Of a stretch of DNA of 64,000 bases, positions 51,186 through 60,056 are shown piece by piece. Origin of the DNA: Eoetvoesia sp035555955. GTDB taxonomy: Bacteria > Pseudomonadota > Gammaproteobacteria > Burkholderiales > Burkholderiaceae_B. A program made the position numbers and the translations under genes. The notes beneath the pieces are model-generated. The model was not told where the DNA came from and searched no databases. It worked only from the letters and a program-made list of their open reading frames with translations. Every line of letters starts with the position of its first letter. Positions within the stretch are counted from its first letter, which is position 1. The DNA lies in NCBI RefSeq assembly GCF_035555955.1, contig NZ_DATMGA010000003.1:1-64000 (forward strand), in the 5' to 3' direction.

Positions 51186-51997
51186 AAAGACTCCCACAAC
51201 ATCTGATACACGCCCGTGTACCACCCCGGCACATAGGGAATGGCCGTGACAACCTCGGCGCGGCTGGAGCCCATGGCCGCCGCAGCCGCAATCCAACTGC
51301 GAATCTCGTGCGTACCATTGCCGCGGGCATCGAGCGCACTGTCCGGATATGCGCAGGCCTTGCCCAGGTCACCCGCGACGAGAGCATCGACAAACTCCGC
51401 ATCGAACCGCGGATCGTTGCGATCCATGCCCGGCTGGCCGACCGCGTGCGAAATACCTCCGGTGGCAAGCATCCCCACGCGCCGCCCCATGCCGTTCTGC
51501 CGCAAAGCGGCAGCGACCGCGGCCCCAAGCTCCCTGCATCGCCGCAACGTCGGCAAGGGAGGAAACAAAGTATTGATGATCACGGGCACGATGCGGACAT
51601 CGGCTGAGACCTTTAATTGCTGCAAGGGCAAAGTCGTGCCGTGATCCAGCTGGAGCTCGCTGGAATGGGCGGGATCCAGGCCATTCGCGTACAGGCACTC
51701 TACAAGAGCGCATGCCAGCTCCGGGTCGCCAGGCCTCGCCACAGGTTCGAGCCTGAACTGCGGCTCGGGAAAAGAGGCGTGCACGGCGCCTGTCCCGATG
51801 ATGAAAGCCGGCGCCATCCGCGGCTGGAGATTCACGATGTGCTCGCTGGTGAACACAATGAGTGTCTCCACATCCGCATCGGCGAAAGCCTTGCCGATGC
51901 GCTCAAAGCCTCGATGCGTCGCATCGCGGTGCTCGGGTCCCGCCTGCTCGGGCCAGGCGGTCATGTAAGGGAAATGGACGGTAGCGGCGGCAATCAT
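51182..51997 (-). CDS. LigB-like catalytic subunit of extradiol dioxygenase
   Basis: This 271-residue class III dioxygenase subunit has candidate metal His residues near the N-terminus (A-T-V-H-F, H8) and in F-T-S-E-H-I-V-N-L (near 53), and the catalytic loop G-G-I-S-H-A-V. It is distant from the first island's LigB. With the adjacent LigA it would open the ring of the diol made by the upstream dioxygenase and dehydrogenase. Fourteen bases separate it from the beta-subunit gene. Confidence 0.84.
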   Translation of the reverse strand: MIAAATVHFPYMTAWPEQAGPEHRDATHRGFERIGKAFADADVETLIVFTSEHIVNLQPRMAPAFIIGTGAVHASFPEPQFRLEPVARPGDPELACALVECLYANGLDPAHSSELQLDHGTTLPLQQLKVSADVRIVPVIINTLFPPLPTLRRCRELGAAVAAALRQNGMGRRVGMLATGGISHAVGQPGMDRNDPRFDAEFVDALVAGDLGKACAYPDSALDARGNGTHEIRSWIAAAAAMGSSRAEVVTAIPYVPGWYTGVYQMLWESL

Positions 51998-52010
51998 CGG
52001 GCATCCTGTT

Positions 52011-52517
52011 TCAGAAAAATACGCTCAAGCCCTGGTTTCCGAGCGCCTGCCTATCAAGAACGACCCGCCGGTTCAGCAGGCGAAAACTGTGCTCGCCATC
52101 CTTGAGCGACAACAAGTCGGTGCGTCCGCCGCTGAATTGCTGTTCCATGTTCCAGCGATATTGCAGAAGCAGAAGATTGCTTCGAACAACGATCAGCCCA
52201 TCATCCTGCGCGGCAATGTCAACCACTTGAATGAAATAGCGCAATCGCGATGGAGGCTGCTCCACCCACGACAGCTTGCTTTCCAGCTTGGCGACACGCG
52301 CCCTGAGCAGCTCCAGGTTCTCGTCGTAGTAGCCAAGCTCGTCCTCGCTGCTTATCAGTCCATTCAGCGTAGAGGTCGTAACGGGAACCCGGTAACTGAT
52401 TTGCTCATCCATGAGCTCCAGCCATTCCCGGTAGCGTCGATCCTGCAGGAGCAAGGTTTCGCGACGATAGAAATTTTCTACCGCCGTCCATAATTGGGTA
52501 TTCAATACGTCGGTCAT
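52011..52517 (-). CDS. Ring-hydroxylating dioxygenase beta subunit
   Basis: This 168-residue beta subunit has the NTF2 fold with F-Y-R-R-E-T-L-L-L-Q-D-R-R-Y-R-E-W-L, D-E-Q-I-S-Y-R-V-P-V and R-V-V-L-D-R-Q near the end. It assembles with alpha subunits as alpha3beta3. It follows the alpha gene by 14 bases. Confidence 0.93.
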   Translation of the reverse strand: MTDVLNTQLWTAVENFYRRETLLLQDRRYREWLELMDEQISYRVPVTTSTLNGLISSEDELGYYDENLELLRARVAKLESKLSWVEQPPSRLRYFIQVVDIAAQDDGLIVVRSNLLLLQYRWNMEQQFSGGRTDLLSLKDGEHSFRLLNRRVVLDRQALGNQGLSVFF

Positions 52518-52531
52518 TGTTCTTCCTGCGT

Positions 52532-53893
52532 TCAGGGCTTGCGATCAGGGCCGATCATTTGCGCGGCGTAGTGCCGGTAGAACGCCCGCTGGTTGGCTTC
52601 AGTCATCAGGATATCGCTGGTACTGCCAGGGAAAGGCGGCCCATAACGAGACGAGGTCGGCGCTTCGCGGCCCACTCCCATCTGGTAATTGAATCTCCCC
52701 TGCCGCCCGATATGGCCGCGCAAATTATCCTGGACACTCTGCCAGACATCCCCATCGTCCTGTTCGAAAATACCCCCGGGCCCGAAGGCAAGGGAATACT
52801 GCTTGCGAACGGCCGCTTTGAGCGCGGACGGCATGGCTTTGTCGACCAGGCACCAGGAATGCACCTCGATCTTGTCCACTCCGCGCGGATGCCATACGCG
52901 GAAGGTGCGGAAACGCGCAGTATCCATGAAAGACATGTTGGGGAAAATCGTGCCCACGCCTATCGGCACGAAGGCCGAGGCGGACTCGCCGTATTTGGCC
53001 ACCAGCTCGCTGCGCATCTGCGCCATGAAGGCATCGTAGTCGGTCTTGACGGCCGTACCCTGCTGCGCGCCCCCGCGCTCGCTGCCAATGGAATGGCCAT
53101 TGCCGGTTTGAATGCAGTAGCCATCATTGCTCAATCGGCTCCGGTAACCCATCTCCACGCCGGCGCCATGCGTGGAAGAAACGTGGTAGTGATCTCCAGC
53201 GAAGTTCTCCGACGGTATCTTCCAGTTCACATTGATGGTCCATTGATGAACGCCGCCAATCAGTTCCGTGCCGCCATCCATGCGGTTCAACATCAGCTCC
53301 AGGTAGAACGTCATATCGCCAAGGTATTCGCGCAAGGTCGGCGCCTGCGGATCCCAGCTCGCGAAAATCATTCCGCCAAAGCTGTCGACATGAGGCGCCT
53401 CCCGCAAGCCGAGCTGGCTGCGATCGAGTTTGTCGCCATAGACCGATCCCATGCGCGGCACGGACGCCAGCTCACCTTCGGTGTTGAAAGCCCACGCGTG
53501 GTAGGGGCACTTGAACATCGTCGCCACGCCGGCATCCACCCGGCACACCTTGGCCCCGCGATGGCTGCAACTATTGAGGTATACCCTCAAGCGGCCAGTC
53601 TTGTCTCGCACGACAATCACCGGATCCTCGCCCATGGTGGTCGTAATGAACGATCCGTTTGTCTGCAAAGCGCTTTCATGGCCAAGATATAGCCAGCATT
53701 TTGCAAAAATCCGCTCTTGCTCCAGGCGATAAAGGCTTTCGTCGACGAAAATGCGGCGATCGACGGAAGATCCATCGGAAGCCATAATATCTCCGGCCCG
53801 ATATTCCCCCAACGCGGCATTCGCATCGATGAGAGGCGGTAGAGGCGTCGAGACGGCATCACACGATGTACTCGGGATATTGGGGTCACTCAT
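52532..53893 (-). CDS. Ring-hydroxylating dioxygenase alpha subunit
   Basis: This 453-residue Rieske oxygenase has the 2Fe-2S ligands C109, H111, C129 and H132 and the mononuclear iron site N-F-A-G-D-H-Y-H-V-S-S-T-H with D234, H237 and H242. This is the alpha3beta3 benzoate/biphenyl/phenylpropionate type. It cis-dihydroxylates an aromatic ring. No ferredoxin or reductase is encoded nearby. It lies downstream of the SDR gene with a 41-base gap. Confidence 0.95.
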   Translation of the reverse strand: MSDPNIPSTSCDAVSTPLPPLIDANAALGEYRAGDIMASDGSSVDRRIFVDESLYRLEQERIFAKCWLYLGHESALQTNGSFITTTMGEDPVIVVRDKTGRLRVYLNSCSHRGAKVCRVDAGVATMFKCPYHAWAFNTEGELASVPRMGSVYGDKLDRSQLGLREAPHVDSFGGMIFASWDPQAPTLREYLGDMTFYLELMLNRMDGGTELIGGVHQWTINVNWKIPSENFAGDHYHVSSTHGAGVEMGYRSRLSNDGYCIQTGNGHSIGSERGGAQQGTAVKTDYDAFMAQMRSELVAKYGESASAFVPIGVGTIFPNMSFMDTARFRTFRVWHPRGVDKIEVHSWCLVDKAMPSALKAAVRKQYSLAFGPGGIFEQDDGDVWQSVQDNLRGHIGRQGRFNYQMGVGREAPTSSRYGPPFPGSTSDILMTEANQRAFYRHYAAQMIGPDRKP

Positions 53894-53934
53894 TCTTTTT
53901 CCTCCAACGAAGATGATGTTCCGGACGCTCGCGC

Positions 53935-54705
53935 CTAAACACGAGGGCCGCGAATGGCGGTTCCACCATCGAGCGCCAAGATGCTTCCCGTCGCCATGCG
54001 TTCAGCCGCCACCGAAGCAAGAAAGACATAAGCCGAAGCGTAGTCATCCGGGGTCGCGATGGCCTGCAAAGGCAGATTTTCAGGCGCGGGGCTGACGGGA
54101 TTCTTGTCCTGACCCAGGCTTTCCAGCCCACGCAGACCGGTGGGCGCATAGCCCGGCGCGACGGCGTTCACCCGCACCCGCGGCGCAAGTTCCAACGCCA
54201 ACTGCCTGGTCAGGCCATTGATGGCATGTTTGGCTGAAACGTAAAGCGCGCCGCCGAAGCCTGCATGAGTACCGGAGATGGAGCTGGTAAAGATGATGGA
54301 ACCCCGGTTGCGCGCCAGGATATCGGCCGCCGCACGCGCGGCAAGCATGTACCCCTTGACATTGACGGCAAAGAGCTCGTCGAAGGCGGCGTCGAGCTCG
54401 ACGTCCGAAAATGACAAGAACGGCCTGCGATTGTCGTAGATGCCGGCATTGGCGACCAGCACATCCAGCCTGCCATAGCGGCTTTCCGCCAGTTCGACGG
54501 CGCGCCGGTTGTCGGCAAGCGAACGAACATCGCCAGCGCAACAAACCACGTCGCCGCCAGGAAATTCGTTTTCCAGCCCCCCCGGAACGCGATCGAACGC
54601 AACGACCCTGGCTCCCTCGGCCAGGAAACGCCGTGCAACCGCAAGCCCTATCCCACCGGCCGCCCCGGTTACCAGGGCAACCTTGTTCTCTAGCTGAAAT
54701 GGCAT
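53935..54705 (-). CDS. SDR dehydrogenase, probable cis-dihydrodiol dehydrogenase
   Basis: This 256-residue classical SDR has T-G-A-A-G-G-I-G, N-A-G-I-Y and the catalytic Y-V-S-A-K with the S-S-I-S strand, so unlike the other SDR of the island it is intact. First gene of the minus-strand operon before the dioxygenase alpha gene, it is well placed to oxidise the cis-diol to a catechol. Start has AGGAGGAG upstream. Confidence 0.88.
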   Translation of the reverse strand: MPFQLENKVALVTGAAGGIGLAVARRFLAEGARVVAFDRVPGGLENEFPGGDVVCCAGDVRSLADNRRAVELAESRYGRLDVLVANAGIYDNRRPFLSFSDVELDAAFDELFAVNVKGYMLAARAAADILARNRGSIIFTSSISGTHAGFGGALYVSAKHAINGLTRQLALELAPRVRVNAVAPGYAPTGLRGLESLGQDKNPVSPAPENLPLQAIATPDDYASAYVFLASVAAERMATGSILALDGGTAIRGPRV

Positions 54706-54741
54706 CGTCTCCTCCTTTACTTGAGTGGCTCCGTCTTTCTA

Positions 54742-54803
54742 TTGACGTTTTACCTCTTCAAGTCTAGTATTCTAGTTTGGTATTCTACACTAGTATTCTA
54801 GAT
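54742..54803. promoter_or_regulatory. Divergent promoter with three tandem 13-bp operator repeats
   Basis: TTGACG (54742-54747), 17 bases and TAGTAT (54765-54770) form a promoter toward the binding-protein gene. From 54765 to 54803 stand three direct 13-base repeats: TAGTATTCTAGTT, TGGTATTCTACAC and TAGTATTCTAGAT. The first contains the -10 box. The outer ones contain CTAG-TATT-CTAG. They should bind a repressor, perhaps the GntR protein at 50255. Confidence 0.7.
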
Positions 54804-54869
54804 TAAAGCAAAGTTCGAATACCCCGCGGCGCATGTCGCATATCCATCGAAATGCATAAAGGAGACAAA

Positions 54870-56000
54870 ATGAGAAAAGCACTATTGGCGGTATTGATTG
54901 CCGCATGGTCAGGAGCGGCATGCGCCGAGGTCGTGGTCGGCATCTCGGTAAGCTCCACCGGGCCCGGCGCCTCGCTGGGCACGCATATAGCCAAGGTGGT
55001 TCCCCTCCTGCCCAAGACGGTCGCGGGCGAAGCCGTCCGCTACATCATGCTGGACGATGCCAGCGATCCGACCGTCGGTGCGCGAAACGCCCGCAAGTTG
55101 ATCTCCGACGACAAGGTCGACGTCATCATTGGTTCTAGCACCGTACCGGTAGCGATTGCGCAAAGCAGCGTGGCCAATGAAGTCAAGGTTCCGATAATCA
55201 CCATCTGCCCTATTCCTCTCGATCCAGCCAAATTGCCCTATACCTTCGCGGTGCCGCAGCCGATCCCGCTCATGGTCGACGCCCTGCTGGATCACATGCA
55301 TGCCCACAAAGTGAAAAAGCTCGGCTACATCGGGTTCGCCGACGCCTGGGGCGACATGAACTACAACTATGCCAAGAGTGGCGGCGCGCCCCGGGGCATC
55401 ACAGTCACCACCAACGAACGCTACTCGAGAAACGATACGTCGGTGAACTCACAAGCCCTCAAGGTCGTTACATCCCAGCCGGACGCCATTTTCGTGGGAG
55501 CCTCCGGATCACCTGCTGCCATCGCCCAAATAGCAGCGGTGAAACGCGGCTACCGCCATCAGATCTATCACACCCATGGCGTGGTCAATCTCGACTTCAT
55601 CCGAGTCGCCGGCAAGAGCGCCGAGGGTGTCATCGCACCGACCGGCCCGGTGGTCGTCGCCGAGCAACTGCCCGCCGATAGTCCCCTGAAGGCCACGGGA
55701 ATGGACTTCATCAAGCGCTACGAAGGAGCCTATGGCGCTGGCAGCCGCAACGCCTTTGCCGCGTATGCCTGGGATGCCGGCCTCATCATCCAGGCCGCAA
55801 TTCCCGTCGCCCTGAAAACCGGCAAGCCCGGCACGCCCGAGTTCCGCCAGGCCCTGCGCAACGCAATTGAAAGCAACAAAGAAGTAAAGGGCACTCATGC
55901 CGTCTACAACATGAGCGCAACCGACCACTATGGCGTAGACAAACGCGCACGAGTGCTGGTGCAAGTCGAACATGGCGAGTGGAAACTGCTCAACGAATAA
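54870..56000 (+). CDS. ABC-type periplasmic binding protein (branched-chain amino-acid family)
   Basis: This 376-residue protein has a signal peptide (A-L-L-A-V-L-I-A-A-W-S-G-A-A-C-A) and the LivK-like type I fold (V-G-I-S-V-S-S-T-G-P-G-A-S-L-G, D-D-A-S-D-P-T-V-G-A-R-N-A, Y-I-G-F-A-D-A-W-G). Aromatic-acid uptake systems use such proteins. No permease or ATPase gene is adjacent, so it is an orphan. Its GGAG site decides the start. Confidence 0.9.
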   Translation: MRKALLAVLIAAWSGAACAEVVVGISVSSTGPGASLGTHIAKVVPLLPKTVAGEAVRYIMLDDASDPTVGARNARKLISDDKVDVIIGSSTVPVAIAQSSVANEVKVPIITICPIPLDPAKLPYTFAVPQPIPLMVDALLDHMHAHKVKKLGYIGFADAWGDMNYNYAKSGGAPRGITVTTNERYSRNDTSVNSQALKVVTSQPDAIFVGASGSPAAIAQIAAVKRGYRHQIYHTHGVVNLDFIRVAGKSAEGVIAPTGPVVVAEQLPADSPLKATGMDFIKRYEGAYGAGSRNAFAAYAWDAGLIIQAAIPVALKTGKPGTPEFRQALRNAIESNKEVKGTHAVYNMSATDHYGVDKRARVLVQVEHGEWKLLNE

Positions 56001-56057
56001 GGCAATCGCATATGGACTTCCATATCCTGAAATCACCCAATCCAACAGGAGAAAGAC

Positions 56058-56465
56058 GTGAATGGGTTTAATGTAAGACGGCTCGCAGATGCCGAGTATG
56101 TGTCGTACGGCTCACAAAGCGATTTGCGCGTGCTGATCGGCGGCCCCCAGCGCAACACGCCGATCCGGTCGGCGTTGCAAACCTGCCAGCCTGGCTACGA
56201 CGTGCCTTTTCACTGCCATCCTTATATCGAATATCTCATCATCCTGGAGGGCTCGGCCGAGTTCCGGATCGAAGCTGATGGTATACAGACTGTAGTGCTG
56301 CACAAGGGCGACACCGTGGAATTGCATCCCGGCGTGTGGCATGCTTTCACCACCAGCTCAACCGAAGTGACCCAATTGCTGGGAATCCATATTTCTTCCG
56401 AGCGAATCGTGAATTACAAACCGGACGTCAAAACCGACTCTCGCGGGTTCCGCATAGAAGGCTGA
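56058..56465 (+). CDS. Cupin-domain protein
   Basis: This 135-residue single-domain cupin has P-F-H-C-H-P-Y-I-E-Y-L-I-I-L-E-G and H-P-G-V-W-H-A-F, offering metal ligands His/His/Glu/His. Start is GTG at 56058 after GGAG. It follows the binding protein by 57 bases and ends at a terminator. It could be a small oxygenase, isomerase or ligand sensor in island 2; nothing decides. Confidence 0.85.
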   Translation: MNGFNVRRLADAEYVSYGSQSDLRVLIGGPQRNTPIRSALQTCQPGYDVPFHCHPYIEYLIILEGSAEFRIEADGIQTVVLHKGDTVELHPGVWHAFTTSSTEVTQLLGIHISSERIVNYKPDVKTDSRGFRIEG

Positions 56466-56474
56466 CACATCTGG

Positions 56475-56499
56475 AGCCGGCATCACAGCCGGCTTTTTT
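56475..56499 (+). terminator. Intrinsic terminator after the cupin gene
   Basis: AGCCGGC, six-base loop ATCACA, GCCGGCT and six further T residues lie ten bases after the stop. It closes the binding-protein/cupin unit. Confidence 0.88.
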
Positions 56500-56691
56500 G
56501 TTTTGGTATGGCCCGAGACAAAAATCTCCCTCTCTCCGGAATCATCCAAACATCCTATACCCAGGTCTCAGGCCAAAGAAGAGAATTCCCCTCATAACAC
56601 AGCCAGATAGTTCGCTGCGTGGCCCGCAACACCGGCTCCGATGCATTCGGGGCCCATCGTACGGGCCATGCAAAACCAAAGGGGAACTGCC

Positions 56692-57300
56692 ATGAAAACC
56701 ACCGTGTGCATTGCTGTTCTGGTGACTGCTTTCGGGCTTGCCGCCAACGCCCGCGCGGAAAAACTGACGCGGGAACAGATCAACGCCGAGGTGCAGAAAT
56801 GCACTGAAAAACTGAACAGCTCCACCGGCAACGCCGGCGAAGACTACAAGCAATGCATAAACGCCTTGATGGCCAGAACCACATCCAAGCCTCCCGAGGA
56901 ACGCCCCGCCTCCCGACCCCAGCCAGTCGATGGCCGCAAATTCGTGGATCTGTACCACTGCCGCATACCCGCCCTCGCCCGCTCCAGGCTGGGTTCGGAA
57001 ATCACCATTTGGAGCAGCATCGACAAGAAGCGCTATGCCGCCACCCCCAGTTCCAACGAAAACCAGATCCACGCGCTCAAAGGTTTTGGCACGCCCGGCA
57101 AAGGCAATGTAAGCTTCACCTTCAGCGACGGCGCCCGCATCACCATTGCGCAAAACGGCTGGACGACGACCTCGCTGGATAAAGTGCACAACAAGAATTC
57201 GCTATATGGGCCGGTGTCGCCCGCCAAGAACGACCCGGCGGGGCAATGCAGCCGGGTGACCGGCCCCAACGCCGTCGTGCGGGTCATGCGAATCGAATAG
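56692..57300 (+). CDS. Hypothetical secreted protein
   Basis: This 202-residue protein has a signal peptide (T-T-V-C-I-A-V-L-V-T-A-F-G-L-A-A-N-A-R-A) and four Cys residues in the mature part (K-C-T-E, Q-C-I-N, H-C-R-I, Q-C-S-R). A Pro-rich linker separates a helical N-part from a beta C-part. I do not recognise it. ATG 56692 has GGGGA upstream. It is convergent with qor. Confidence 0.68.
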   Translation: MKTTVCIAVLVTAFGLAANARAEKLTREQINAEVQKCTEKLNSSTGNAGEDYKQCINALMARTTSKPPEERPASRPQPVDGRKFVDLYHCRIPALARSRLGSEITIWSSIDKKRYAATPSSNENQIHALKGFGTPGKGNVSFTFSDGARITIAQNGWTTTSLDKVHNKNSLYGPVSPAKNDPAGQCSRVTGPNAVVRVMRIE

Positions 57301-57326
57301 CTGCCGAAGCCGGCCGCGCTTGTGCT

Positions 57327-58313
57327 TTATCCCACGGTCAGAATCGTGGCCCCTTGCGTCTGGCGTCCCGCCAGCGCGGCATGGGCTTTGCCGGCTTCGT
57401 GCAAGGGGAAGCGCTGGCCGATGTGCACCTTGATCTTTCCGCTGGTGATCATGCTGAACAGTTCCTTGGCGGCAGCCGCCATTTTCTCTTGTGTCGGCAC
57501 GAAATCAGCCAGGGTCGGCCGGGTTACGTACAGCGAACCTTTGGTCGCCAGGATGCCCAGGTTGACGCCGTCGACCGGCCCCGAAGCATTGCCGAAGCTC
57601 ACCATCAGGCCTCGCGGCTGCAGGCAGTCCAGCGAGGTGAGCCAGGTGTCCTTGCCGACGCTGTCGTACACGACGGGAACCTTGTTGCCCCCGGTCAGCT
57701 CCAGCACGCGCTCGGCCACGTTCTCGCGGGTATAGTCGATGACTTCCCAGGCGCCGTTGGCTTTGGCGAGGGCGGCTTTTTCGGGGCTGGAGGCGGTGCC
57801 GATGACCTTGACGCCCAGCGCCTTGGCCCATTGGCAGGCAATCAGCCCCACGCCGCCCGCCACGGCATGGAACAGGATGGTTTCGCCGCCTTGCAGGCGA
57901 TAGGTTTGGCGCAGCAGGTACTGGGTGGTCAGCCCCTTGAGCATGATGGCCGCCCCTTCCTCGAAACCGATGGCCTTGGGCAGTTTCACCACGAGCTTGG
58001 CCGGCATATTGCGGGCTTCGGCATAGGCGCCCAGCGGGCTAACGCCGTATGCCACACGATCCCCCACCTTGAGGTGCCGGACGTCGGCGCCCACCGCCTC
58101 CACCACGCCGGAGGCCTCGCAGCCTATGCCATGCGGCAATGGCTGCGGGTACAAGCCGCTGCGAAAATAAATATCCAGGAAATTCAGGCCCACGGCTTTC
58201 TGCCGTATGGTGACCTCGTCGTTTCCGGGCGACGGCAAATCCACCGTCACAAGTTTCAAGACATCGGGCCCGCCCTTGGCGTCGATGCGTATGGCCTTTA
58301 CTTGCTGAGTCAC
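57327..58313 (-). CDS. qor: NADPH:quinone oxidoreductase, zeta-crystallin type
   Basis: This 328-residue medium-chain reductase has G-x-N-F-L-D-I-Y-F-R-S-G-L-Y, the nucleotide motif A-V-A-G-G-V-G-L-I-A-C-Q-W-A and no zinc ligands, matching Qor. The start is GTG at 58313 with GGAG eight bases upstream; the open frame extends to 58850 but those residues belong to a different frame of the next gene. It reduces quinones with NADPH. Confidence 0.93.
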   Translation of the reverse strand: MTQQVKAIRIDAKGGPDVLKLVTVDLPSPGNDEVTIRQKAVGLNFLDIYFRSGLYPQPLPHGIGCEASGVVEAVGADVRHLKVGDRVAYGVSPLGAYAEARNMPAKLVVKLPKAIGFEEGAAIMLKGLTTQYLLRQTYRLQGGETILFHAVAGGVGLIACQWAKALGVKVIGTASSPEKAALAKANGAWEVIDYTRENVAERVLELTGGNKVPVVYDSVGKDTWLTSLDCLQPRGLMVSFGNASGPVDGVNLGILATKGSLYVTRPTLADFVPTQEKMAAAAKELFSMITSGKIKVHIGQRFPLHEAGKAHAALAGRQTQGATILTVG

Positions 58314-58431
58314 AATGAGCTCCTGATTGCTGCGAATGTTGAATTGCCTCGAACCCGTGCCGCGCGCCCGATCCGGGTTCTGGCGATTATTGTTGCGTTG
58401 CGAAAGCCCCGGCTTGCGCGTTAGCGCGCAT

Positions 58432-59949
58432 TCAGCGGCGCCCCAGGGAGCCCAGCACGCCCCGCAGCAACTGCGTTGCCGTGCGCCGCACCATGCTCTT
58501 GGCCACCTGCTGCACCACGCCTTCCCGCCGGCCGCCGCGAGGCCCGGTCGAACCGAAAAGAAAATCGCTGACCGCATCCACCAGCCCGCCGTCCGCCGCG
58601 CCCGCGGAAGCCGTTGCGGGCGCCTGGCTGCCCGGCCTCGCCGTACCCTTGCCCGCCGGCGCGGCGCCGCCTTCGGCGCGCTTGAGCAGGATTTCGTAGG
58701 CGGACTCGCGATCGACGGCCTGTTCGTACTTGCCGCCCAGCAGCGAGGCCGCCCGCAGCGCCTGGCGTTCGCTTTCGGTGGCCGGCCCGATGCGGCTGCC
58801 CGGCGCCAGCACCCAGGCCCTCTCGGTGGGCGACGGCCGCCCTTTTGCATCGAGCAGCGACACCAGGGCCTCGCCGACCCCCAGGTCGGTGATGGCGGCC
58901 TCGATATCCAGGCCCGGATTGGGCCGCATGGTCTGCGCCGCCGTCTTCACGGCCTTCTGGTCGCGCGGAGTGAAGGCCCGCAAGGCATGCTGCACACGAT
59001 TTCCCAATTGCCCCAGCACGGTCTCGGGAATGTCCAGCGGATTCTGCGTGACGAAGTACACCCCCACGCCCTTGGAGCGGATGAGGCGCACGACCTGCTC
59101 GATTTTTTCCTGCAAGGCCTTGGGCGCATCCGAAAACAACAAATGCGCCTCGTCGAAGAAAAACACGAGCTTGGGTTTTTCGAGATCGCCGACTTCGGGC
59201 AGGGTTTCGTACAGATCGGCCAGCAGCCACAACAGAAATACCGCGTACAGGCGCGGGGCCGGCATGAGCTTGTCGGCGGCCAGGATATTGACCATGCCCT
59301 GGCCTTTTTCGTTGCAGCGGACCAGGTCGTGCACGCTGAGCATGGGCTCGCCGAAAAACTGGTCGGCTCCCTGGGTTTCAAGCTGCAGCAGGCTGCGCTG
59401 TATGGCGCCGATGGAAGCCGAGGACACGTTCCCGTATTGCGTGCGCAGCTCGGCGGCGCGATCGGCCACGTTTTGCAGCATGGCCCGCAAATCCTTGATA
59501 TCCAGGATAAGCTGGCCTTCGTCGTCGGCCACCTTGAAGACCATGGCCAGCACGCCTTCCTGTGTGTCGTTGAGCTCGAGCATCCGCGCCAGCAGCAGCG
59601 GCCCCATGTCGGACACCGTGGCGCGCACCGGATGGCCCTGCTGCCCGAATACGTCCCAGAACGTAACCGGGCATCCACCCCAGGCCGGCTCGGGCAGGCC
59701 CAGCTTGGCCAGCCTTTCCTGCAGCTTGGGACTGGGCTGGCCCGCTTGCGAAATGCCGCTCAGGTCGCCTTTGACGTCGGCCATGAAGACCGGCACCCCC
59801 AGCCTTGAAAACGCCTGCGCCAGGACCTGCAGCGTCACGGTCTTGCCGGTGCCGGTAGCGCCGGTAATGCACCCGTGCCGATTGGCCAGCTCCGGCAAAA
59901 GAGTGGTTGTACCGGCGGAATTCTTTGCGACGACGATGGGTTCAGCCAT
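58432..59949 (-). CDS. HerA-like ATPase, DUF853 (YjgR) family
   Basis: This 505-residue protein has Walker A G-A-T-G-T-G-K-T near 29-36 and Walker B L-V-F-F-F-D-E-A-H-L-L. R-T-A-T and the C-terminal Arg-rich tail complete the YjgR pattern. The role of the family is unresolved; it resembles HerA/FtsK motor ATPases. It is divergent from yebC. The 107-base gap to yebC holds no gene. Confidence 0.92.
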   Translation of the reverse strand: MAEPIVVAKNSAGTTTLLPELANRHGCITGATGTGKTVTLQVLAQAFSRLGVPVFMADVKGDLSGISQAGQPSPKLQERLAKLGLPEPAWGGCPVTFWDVFGQQGHPVRATVSDMGPLLLARMLELNDTQEGVLAMVFKVADDEGQLILDIKDLRAMLQNVADRAAELRTQYGNVSSASIGAIQRSLLQLETQGADQFFGEPMLSVHDLVRCNEKGQGMVNILAADKLMPAPRLYAVFLLWLLADLYETLPEVGDLEKPKLVFFFDEAHLLFSDAPKALQEKIEQVVRLIRSKGVGVYFVTQNPLDIPETVLGQLGNRVQHALRAFTPRDQKAVKTAAQTMRPNPGLDIEAAITDLGVGEALVSLLDAKGRPSPTERAWVLAPGSRIGPATESERQALRAASLLGGKYEQAVDRESAYEILLKRAEGGAAPAGKGTARPGSQAPATASAGAADGGLVDAVSDFLFGSTGPRGGRREGVVQQVAKSMVRRTATQLLRGVLGSLGRR

Positions 59950-60056
59950 TTTTTTCCCTTTTTATGCACGCAATTGCGGGATCCATAAGTGTAATTCCAT
60001 GCCCTGGGCTCTGCACGCGTTAAAATTAGCCTCTTTCTTCACATTAAGACATTGTT

